NCBI GenBank assembly: GCA_027007865.1 | Contig: JALTEE010000146.1 | Coordinates: forward strand, 1 to 9,408 | Direction: 5' to 3' | DNA from: a bacterium | GTDB lineage: Bacteria; UBP14; UBA6098; B30-G16 | Length of the DNA stretch: 9,408 nt | Part shown: piece by piece, positions 1 to 4,941 of the stretch | How the letters are laid out: each line of letters starts with the position of its first letter | Position numbering within the stretch: position 1 is the stretch's first letter | Position numbers and translations under genes: made by a program | The notes under the pieces: model-generated | The model's database searches: none | What the model was told of the DNA's origin: nothing | What the model saw: only the letters and a program-made list of their open reading frames with translations

Positions 1-56
1 AATTAACAGCGCTATCTACAAAACCGCCTTGGCAAGAATGATAGGTTTTATTCTAT

Positions 57-79
57 AAAAGACTAAATAATTTTTAGTC
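57..79 (-). terminator. Probable intrinsic terminator after pyrK
   Basis: On the minus strand a 7-bp perfect stem (GACTAAA / TTTAGTC, loop AATTA) is followed directly by TTTT and an AU-rich tract. It begins 13 nt after the pyrK stop codon. The stem is AT-rich and the T tract is short, so termination may be partial. Its position right after the last gene of the four-gene run supports it as the operon end. Confidence 0.5.
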
Positions 80-92
80 GAACACAAGGATT

Positions 93-821
93 TTAATAAA
101 TAATTTCTGTTTGAAATACAGGACCATCGGTGCAAACCCTTTTATATCCCTGTTTAGTTTTAATCACGCATCCCTGGCAAACGCCAAATCCGCAAGCCAT
201 TCTTGCTTCGAGCGAAAACCAGGCTGGAACATTCCATTGTGCTGCGATTTTTGCGATACCTTTCAGCATCGGTTCGGGACCGCAAGCGAATATTGGCGCA
301 GGATTTTGTTGTAAGAGCAAATCCGCCGCAGTGCCTCGAAAACCGAAACTGCCGTTATCTGTCGATATCTCGATTTCATCTGGCAAAAAATCTTCGGATA
401 TAATTTTGTCCGAATTTTGTTCTCCATAAATCATTTTGGGATTTTTACCGATACTTTTCAGATGCTGCGCAGCAAAAATCATCGGGGCAATGCCGATGCC
501 ACCACCGATAAGAAGTGGCGATTTTACATCGTTTGGAAAACCATTCCCGAGCGGACCGAGAATTCTCACCCGTTCATTCCGCCGAAGCGATGAAATGATG
601 GCACTGCCTTCACCGACGACTCTAACGAGTAAAAAGATTTTGCTTCCGCTAACGGACGCAATCGAAAAGGGTCTGCGCAGGAATTTCTCCCCTGCCGACA
701 CCATAACAAATTGACCAGGAATCGCCGTGTGCGCTATCTGCGGAGCATAGAAATAGATGCCGAATGTTTCTTTTGCAACATAGCGATTGTCGAGAACTGT
801 CGATTCGATTTCAAAAGGCAT
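93..821 (-). CDS. pyrK: Dihydroorotate dehydrogenase electron-transfer subunit (PyrK type)
   Basis: This 242-residue flavoprotein belongs to the ferredoxin-NADP reductase superfamily. In type 1B dihydroorotate dehydrogenase, PyrK carries FAD and a [2Fe-2S] cluster and passes electrons from the catalytic PyrD subunit to NAD+ in pyrimidine synthesis. The sequence shows an FAD-binding motif RRPFSI (residues 49-54), a glycine-rich nucleotide-binding motif GGGIGIAP (106-113), a second nucleotide-site motif ACGPEPML (179-186), and a C-terminal cluster ligand set Cys210, Cys215, Cys218 and Cys230 (C-x4-C-x2-C-x11-C). Length and domain order match PyrK. The start is set by a good ribosome binding site, GAAAGGAA, 9 nt upstream. 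It is the last gene of a four-gene run, 18 nt after the propeller gene. No pyrD is present in the window, so the partner must be encoded elsewhere. Related hydrogenase or sulfide-dehydrogenase FAD subunits share this fold, but the cluster motif favours PyrK. Confidence 0.88.
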   Translation of the reverse strand: MPFEIESTVLDNRYVAKETFGIYFYAPQIAHTAIPGQFVMVSAGEKFLRRPFSIASVSGSKIFLLVRVVGEGSAIISSLRRNERVRILGPLGNGFPNDVKSPLLIGGGIGIAPMIFAAQHLKSIGKNPKMIYGEQNSDKIISEDFLPDEIEISTDNGSFGFRGTAADLLLQQNPAPIFACGPEPMLKGIAKIAAQWNVPAWFSLEARMACGFGVCQGCVIKTKQGYKRVCTDGPVFQTEIIY

Positions 822-839
822 TTTTAAAGATTCCTTTCA

Positions 840-2630
840 TTATCTAATTATCAATTCCGATGGTATTTTCACCAATCCATCGGTTGTGCCAACCCAAATA
901 TATTCATTATCGCCAAATATGGAAAGGATTTCGTTATTCGGAAGACCATCTTCGCTCGTTATTTTGAAAAAACGGTTTCCATCCCAGACCAGCAGTCCAT
1001 TCCCCGCAGTTCCGAAAATCGGTCTATCCGCAACGATTGCAACAGCATTGGGATTAACAATTTCTTTTTCCGCATAGAATAACCATTTTTCGCCGTCGAA
1101 ACGGGAAATTCCACCGCCATAAGTTCCGACAAAAATTCCATCATCGCACATAGCAACGGCAGTTGCCCAGTCGTTTTTCAATGCGCCATCCGCTTTGCGA
1201 AAACATTCGTTTTCAAATTTAGATATTTTGCTAACACCACCATACGCCGCGACCCACACGACATCATTTTTCGATGCGATGCTATAGATGTGGTCGCCGC
1301 AGAGACCATCCGACATATAAAATTGCCGCCAACCGAACCCTTCTTGGCAGCAAACGCCGCGATTTGTGCCGACCCAGAGTTTTTTACCATCATAGAAAAG
1401 TGCGGTTATGTGGCTTGAATTGATTCCATCCCGTTTTTTGAAAACCCTGCTTTTACCACCAGCCATCACGAGTCCGTTATCTGTGCCAACCCATAGATAC
1501 TCGCCATCCGATACGATGGAATTCACAAATTGCGATGGCAATTTTATTCGCGGAATTTTCCAATTTATTCCACTGAATGTGGCGATACCCGATGAAAATG
1601 TTCCAACCCAAATTTTTCCGCGATGTTTGCATATCGCCGTGATGCGATTTTCAGGTGGAGCATTTACCGAATAATTGTTTCCATCCTCGTCGATAATTCC
1701 GCCATCTCCACCCAGAACAATTTCCCCGTCGATTTTGAAAACATCTCGAACTCCACCCCATTGGAGTGGGACATCGATTGTGCGCTTTCGTTTTCCTCCG
1801 ATTAGCAAATCGGCACCCCAGAAACCGCAAACCCAAACTGAATCGGCAGAACCGATGACGGCGGTTATCAGTGTTCGCCCATCATCGATATGTTCGTAAT
1901 TTTCGTCGCCGACGCCAAATGAAAATGCTCCAGCGCCGGTCGCTGCGAAAACTTTCCCATTCGATAAAGTTATGGAAGATAATCGTGGCAGATTGAGCGG
2001 CAATTTTTGAATTGTATCAACATCGGTGAACCACAATTGTCCATCGCCATTGCCGATAATGAAACCATCGGGAACAGCAGCCGATGCAATAAATCGAGCA
2101 TTTGAAGCGATTGTTTTAACATCGAAATTATCAAGGGTGAATGCTCCGCTATCGGTGCATAGCAACAATTTCTCGTCGTCGATGGAAATATCGTTTATTC
2201 TATTCGCAGCGGGATTTTTTATGTTTTTCAGAATCATTATGCGACCCGATGGTTCCAGAATAGCGAGACCATTTCTCGTTGCGAGAAAGAGATTGCCATT
2301 ACTGACGAGCGCATCTCTAATATCGTTTGACGGCAGTCCGTTTGCTGTCGTGAACGACGATTCGAGCGAAAAATTTTTGCTGTCGATTTTGAAAATACCG
2401 CCTGCTGTTGCAAGATAGTATCCATTATTCCAGAAAACGATTTTCCTCGCAGGTCTCGGTGATGTAAATATTTTCACCATCGAGTTTGAAACGCCGTCGT
2501 AGAACTTCCAGCCATCGCTGTTTCTCATCTGCGACATTTTTCGGGAATTCGACACCATAAAAACCGCTGCGACAACCAACAGCAATATAATCGAAATGAT
2601 AACCGCGATGGTGACTTTTCTCGTGTGCAT
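840..2630 (-). CDS. Membrane-anchored 14-repeat beta-propeller protein
   Basis: This 596-residue protein has one N-terminal hydrophobic segment (about residues 7-27, preceded by Lys and Arg), best read as a signal anchor that places the rest outside the cytoplasmic membrane. The remainder is made of short repeats with a core like 'hWVGTxxGlhxh', typical of the two-component regulator propeller family (Reg_prop). I count fourteen repeat strands, beginning near residues 71, 114, 155, 190, 227, 265, 303, 340, 379, 418, 458, 499, 538 and 578. That fits two seven-bladed propellers. In hybrid two-component systems such as those of Bacteroides, this double propeller forms the periplasmic sensor. Here there is no kinase, Y_Y_Y or DNA-binding domain after it. 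Repeats in the C-terminal half fit the consensus better than those in the N-terminal half. The start lacks a clear Shine-Dalgarno sequence and lies 14 nt after the acylphosphatase stop, so translation may be coupled. The ligand and function are unknown. Confidence 0.82.
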   Translation of the reverse strand: MHTRKVTIAVIISIILLLVVAAVFMVSNSRKMSQMRNSDGWKFYDGVSNSMVKIFTSPRPARKIVFWNNGYYLATAGGIFKIDSKNFSLESSFTTANGLPSNDIRDALVSNGNLFLATRNGLAILEPSGRIMILKNIKNPAANRINDISIDDEKLLLCTDSGAFTLDNFDVKTIASNARFIASAAVPDGFIIGNGDGQLWFTDVDTIQKLPLNLPRLSSITLSNGKVFAATGAGAFSFGVGDENYEHIDDGRTLITAVIGSADSVWVCGFWGADLLIGGKRKRTIDVPLQWGGVRDVFKIDGEIVLGGDGGIIDEDGNNYSVNAPPENRITAICKHRGKIWVGTFSSGIATFSGINWKIPRIKLPSQFVNSIVSDGEYLWVGTDNGLVMAGGKSRVFKKRDGINSSHITALFYDGKKLWVGTNRGVCCQEGFGWRQFYMSDGLCGDHIYSIASKNDVVWVAAYGGVSKISKFENECFRKADGALKNDWATAVAMCDDGIFVGTYGGGISRFDGEKWLFYAEKEIVNPNAVAIVADRPIFGTAGNGLLVWDGNRFFKITSEDGLPNNEILSIFGDNEYIWVGTTDGLVKIPSELIIR

Positions 2631-2644
2631 CGGGAGATATTTTG

Positions 2645-2914
2645 TTAGAATTTTATGCTGAAATTTTTATAGTCCGTTGGCGGCAGCCATTCCAGTTCGA
2701 CTTTTGACACAATCGCCATAGGCGGGCCTTCCCGCAACATTGTGATGAATTCTTCGATACTTTCCGAATCACCCTGTGCATCGACTTCGACCGTGCCATC
2801 GGGTAAATTCATAACATAGCCAGCAATGTTTCGTATCTGCGCTTCGCGCCTGACGAACCACCTAAAAGCAACACCCTGAACTACGCCTTTGATATTTGCC
2901 TTGAACCGTTTCAT
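2645..2914 (-). CDS. acyP: Acylphosphatase
   Basis: This 89-residue protein has the normal length of acylphosphatases, small cytosolic enzymes that hydrolyse carboxyl-phosphate bonds such as those of acetyl phosphate, carbamoyl phosphate or 1,3-bisphosphoglycerate. The family signature GVVQGVAFRWF (residues 10-20) holds the phosphate-binding loop and the catalytic Arg18. The second signature GYVMNLPDGTVEV (32-44) holds the catalytic Asn36. Both catalytic residues are intact. The start codon follows the SLOG gene stop by only 5 nt, and the propeller gene begins 14 nt after its own stop, so it sits inside an operon. No Shine-Dalgarno sequence is visible before the start, which suggests translational coupling. 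The true physiological substrate of bacterial acylphosphatases is generally unsettled, and the neighbours do not reveal it here. Confidence 0.93.
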   Translation of the reverse strand: MKRFKANIKGVVQGVAFRWFVRREAQIRNIAGYVMNLPDGTVEVDAQGDSESIEEFITMLREGPPMAIVSKVELEWLPPTDYKNFSIKF

Positions 2915-2919
2915 TACAG

Positions 2920-3396
2920 TTATTTTGTTGAATTACTTTTTGCCGCTGAAATAGCAAGTTCCACCGCTTCTTCCGGTGTATCTGCTGAAATCACATCGTC
3001 CAATGCGAATGACTGCAATCCAATTACGGTTTTGCCGATACTTTTTGCAAGAGCGATTTCCGATAGTGTTCCCCAACTTCCATCGATTGCGATGACGGCA
3101 TCGCCGGAGCGCACCACGAGGAGATTTCTCGCCATTCCAAGCCCCGTGGGTATCGCTATGTCGATATATTTGTTCGCACTTTTACGATTATCACCGGGCA
3201 AAATTCCAATGGTCGTTCCGCCGTTTTTCTTTGCTCCTTTTGAAACTGATTTCATAACTCCGCCGAGACCGCCGCTGATAACGATAGCACCAGCATCGGC
3301 TAGAAGTCCGCCCACTTTTTCGGCAAGACTGCGAATTTCTTTACCCGCAGTGTGCCCGCCGATTATAGAAATCCATATTGGTGGAATATTTGCCAT
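2920..3396 (-). CDS. SLOG / TIGR00725-type Rossmann nucleotide-binding protein
   Basis: This 158-residue protein resembles the TIGR00725 branch of the SLOG (LOG / DprA-like) superfamily, Rossmann-fold proteins that bind nucleotides or nucleotide-derived ligands. Visible motifs are an N-terminal strand with IIGG (residues 11-14), the loop SGGLGGVM (41-48), GMARN (87-91), and GSWGTLSEI (106-114), which matches the PGGxGTxxE phosphate-binding site of lysine-decarboxylase-like / LOG proteins. The aspartate at position 105 replaces the glycine usual at the start of that motif. LOG proteins cleave cytokinin nucleotide monophosphates, but the TIGR00725 branch has no settled activity and I do not assign one. 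It heads the four-gene run, with the acylphosphatase start 5 nt after its stop. Only a weak GAAAG is seen before the start. The upstream gap holds a palindromic repeat and then tRNA-Pro. Confidence 0.85.
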   Translation of the reverse strand: MANIPPIWISIIGGHTAGKEIRSLAEKVGGLLADAGAIVISGGLGGVMKSVSKGAKKNGGTTIGILPGDNRKSANKYIDIAIPTGLGMARNLLVVRSGDAVIAIDGSWGTLSEIALAKSIGKTVIGLQSFALDDVISADTPEEAVELAISAAKSNSTK

Positions 3397-3426
3397 TTTA
3401 ACTTTCGTGAGATAACGGTTGAAAAG

Positions 3427-3509
3427 ATAGGTGCAATCCCGCTTGGGCGGGATGCCTCTATTTATTATTTGCTACTAAATGACAAGGCAAACCTTGCCCC
3501 TATTTGCCT
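3427..3509. repeat. Composite palindromic intergenic repeat
   Basis: Two adjacent palindromes fill most of the gap between tRNA-Pro and the SLOG gene. The first (3427..3461) has a core ATCCCGC / GCGGGAT stem around a 4-nt loop, with outer arms ATAGG / CCTCTAT that pair imperfectly. The second (about 3481..3503) has CAAGG / CCTTG around a CAAA loop, followed by a GCCCCTAT end. Read on the minus strand the unit starts ATAGGGGCAAGG and ends GCACCTAT, so its outer ends are inverted (ATAGG...CCTAT). The same layout, with ends GTAGGG / CCCTAC around two inner hairpins, appears inside the protease gene at 5061..5118. No T tract follows, so I do not read it as a simple terminator. In RNA it could still attenuate or stabilise the operon transcript. 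Confidence 0.6.
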
Positions 3510-3538
3510 GCCATCGATTACTTATCATTTTATTTTTT

Positions 3539-3612
3539 TCGGGGCGCCCAGATTTGAACTGGGGACCTCTCGGTCCCGAACCGAGCGCGCTACCAAGCTG
3601 CGCTACGCCCCG
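3539..3612 (-). tRNA. tRNA-Pro (anticodon CGG)
   Basis: All four arms fold on the minus strand: acceptor CGGGGCG / CGCCCCG (7 bp), D stem GCGC / GCGC with loop AGCTTGGTA, anticodon stem CTCGG / CCGAG with loop TTCGGGA, short variable AGGTC, and T stem CCCAG / CTGGG with loop TTCAAAT. The anticodon is CGG, reading the proline codon CCG. The C1-G72 pair and discriminator A73 are the known identity features of bacterial tRNA-Pro. The 3' CCA is not encoded, because A73 is followed by a run of A, so CCA must be added after transcription. No intron or mismatch is seen. Confidence 0.96.
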
Positions 3613-3622
3613 ATTGTTTGAC

Positions 3623-3651
3623 AATTTAAATGAAACCGACTTTTTTCGCAA
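3623..3651 (-). promoter_or_regulatory. Candidate sigma70-like promoter for tRNA-Pro
   Basis: On the minus strand TTGCGA (-35, 4 of 6 consensus positions) is followed after exactly 17 nt by TAAATT (-10, 4 of 6). The -10 box ends 10 nt before the mature tRNA 5' end, as expected for a short leader. A small palindrome, ATTGT-CAA-ACAAT on the minus strand (3613..3625), overlaps the -10 edge and the leader. The promoter could also serve the SLOG-acylphosphatase-propeller-pyrK run, since no clear terminator separates them from the tRNA. Confidence 0.4.
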
Positions 3652-3731
3652 GCATTTTAAATTTTCATTCGTATTTTTTATTCATTGAAATTCGTCCACT
3701 TAAATTTTTATTTCAAGCATTCACAAAATAC

Positions 3732-4754
3732 TCAACCGACAAAGGATTCTTGCACTCGTTGCAATTCCGTTTCTGCTTCTGCGATAAGTTCATCGATAAT
3801 TTCCGCAACAGACATTTCGCGGTCGACCAATCCAACGGATTGCCCCGCCATAAGCGAGCCGAACGATATATCTCCATCCACAACAGCATCACGAAGTCGT
3901 CCAATCCAAAACTCTTCGACCTGTTTCTGTGCCTCTTCTCTTGTAATTTCATTTCTGTCGAGTTTTCCGATAAGGTCGAGTTGCAGTTTTCCAAAATCTG
4001 CGGTGCTTTTATTTCGGAGAGCTCTCACCGCTACTACGGGGAGCCTGCTGTCGAACTGCGGTGTAGAAACAGCATCACGCGCCCTCGCCTTGATGAACGC
4101 TTTTTTGAAACTCGGATGAGCATTGCTTTCTTTTGCGACTGCAAAGCGAGTTCCGAGTTGAACTCCTGCTGCACCCATAAGAAGCATATGTGCAAACATT
4201 CGTCCCGTGCCGATTCCGCCGGCGACAAAAACAGGAATATCCGATACTTTGAATAAAACTTCTTGGAGAAGGGTGATTAGCGTTACATGACCGACATGTC
4301 CTCCTGCTTCCATTCCTTCCAAAATTAATGCGTCTGCTCCATAATCCAGCATACGATTGGCTATCGATTTAGTCGATGCGAAGCAGAGGACTTTTGCCCC
4401 AGTTTGCTTAACGAGTTCTACTTCGGAGCGGCGCGGGAAACTTCCAGCGAAAATGACATACGGAACTTTCAAATTGCGGATAAGCGCCAAATGGTCTCGA
4501 TATACGGGAGCAATTGTGATTACATTCAATCCGAATGGTTTGTCGGTGAGATTTTCTGTTTCCAAAATTTGCTGTTCGAGTATTTTGGGCGGAGTATTTC
4601 CTCCTGCGAGGGATGCGAATCCGCCGGCATTAGATACAGCTGCCACGAGCGACGGGTCGCTTACCCAGGTCATAGCGCCGCAGATAATAGGATATTTTAC
4701 GCCGAGAAATCTGCTGCCTATTTTAGAAAAACGATTTAATAGCTCTGTTGTCAT
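3732..4754 (-). CDS. FabK / nitronate monooxygenase-type flavin oxidoreductase
   Basis: This 340-residue protein is an FMN-binding TIM-barrel oxidoreductase of the nitronate monooxygenase (2-nitropropane dioxygenase) / enoyl-ACP reductase II family. Motifs in order are KYPIICGAMTW near the N-terminus (residues 20-30), SNAGGF (41-46), EGMEAGGHVG (146-155) with the conserved catalytic His153, the phosphate-binding AGGIGTGR (178-185), GTRF (201-204), and GSLMAGQSVGLV (299-310). The EGMEAGGHxG and SLMAGQ segments are especially like FabK, which reduces enoyl-ACP in fatty acid synthesis. However, the N-terminal CGAM in place of the usual QGGM also occurs in broader nitronate monooxygenase-like proteins, so substrate and gene symbol are left open. 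The length is slightly above the typical 310-320. No Shine-Dalgarno sequence precedes the start. The gene stands alone: an untranslated gap of 187 bp lies upstream and tRNA-Pro lies downstream. No other fatty acid gene is nearby. Confidence 0.85.
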   Translation of the reverse strand: MTTELLNRFSKIGSRFLGVKYPIICGAMTWVSDPSLVAAVSNAGGFASLAGGNTPPKILEQQILETENLTDKPFGLNVITIAPVYRDHLALIRNLKVPYVIFAGSFPRRSEVELVKQTGAKVLCFASTKSIANRMLDYGADALILEGMEAGGHVGHVTLITLLQEVLFKVSDIPVFVAGGIGTGRMFAHMLLMGAAGVQLGTRFAVAKESNAHPSFKKAFIKARARDAVSTPQFDSRLPVVAVRALRNKSTADFGKLQLDLIGKLDRNEITREEAQKQVEEFWIGRLRDAVVDGDISFGSLMAGQSVGLVDREMSVAEIIDELIAEAETELQRVQESFVG

Positions 4755-4787
4755 AAATATGTCTGAAATTTGGTTAAAAAATACCCG

Positions 4788-4818
4788 ATTAAAATAAAAT
4801 TTGTCCGATATTTGTCAA
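4788..4818 (-). promoter_or_regulatory. Candidate promoter for the flavin oxidoreductase gene
   Basis: On the minus strand a perfect TTGACA (4813..4818) is followed after 19 nt by TTTAAT (4788..4793, 5 of 6 to TATAAT), 33 nt before the start codon. The spacer is 2 nt longer than optimal. Two copies of CGGACAA on the minus strand (4801..4807 and 4836..4842) flank the -35 box and could be an operator, but this is speculative. Confidence 0.3.
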
Positions 4819-4848
4819 CAATCAAAATAATAACATTGTCCGCTTTAC

Positions 4849-4918
4849 GCACATGGTATCCAAAGATGAATCGTTTTATCATAGGGTCGGTGGTAGCACT
4901 GCGACCTTTGGATTGTGC
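4849..4918. repeat. Cloverleaf-like palindromic element
   Basis: An 8-bp perfect inverted repeat, ATCCAAAG (4858..4865) / CTTTGGAT (4906..4913), is extended outward by GCACA / TGTGC (4849..4853 with 4914..4918) across a one-sided 4-nt bulge. Inside lie a GC-rich hairpin GTCG-GTG / CAC-(TG)-CGAC with loop GTAG (4886..4905) and a weak ATGA / TCAT hairpin (4866..4882). The result resembles a three- to four-arm fold. It lies between the protease stop and the flavin oxidoreductase gene. It is not a tRNA: no T-arm motif or 7-bp acceptor stem is present. It may be a dispersed repeat, a 3' end stabiliser of the protease mRNA, or a structured RNA. Confidence 0.5.
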
Positions 4919-4941
4919 CTATTTGTGTTTAGTTTCCGCAA

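Noticed and set aside
20..49. Inverted repeat AAAACC / GGTTTT with an inner GCC-TT-GGC hairpin at the left edge
   Set aside because: The stem is short with unpaired bases and no T tract. It is cut close to the window edge, so its context cannot be judged.
3427..3461. GC-rich hairpin as an intrinsic terminator for tRNA-Pro
   Set aside because: On the minus strand the stem is followed by TGCACCTATC rather than a T tract, and its outer arms match a repeat family better than a terminator.
3352..3621. Plus-strand reading frame across the tRNA region ending in a GAPRFELGTSRSRTER-like peptide
   Set aside because: This is the antisense translation of the tRNA-Pro gene, a well-known source of false protein annotations. 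It has no ribosome binding site and overlaps a confidently folded tRNA.
3649..3721. Direct repeat CAAGCATT (3649..3656 and 3714..3721) near tRNA-Pro, considered as attachment sites or target duplications
   Set aside because: It is only 8 nt in an AT-rich gap, with no integrase or element between the copies, so chance is the simplest explanation.
3630..4256. 208-codon plus-strand reading frame opposite the flavin oxidoreductase
   Set aside because: It is antisense to a gene with strong family motifs, and its Cys- and Ser-rich translation resembles no protein family.
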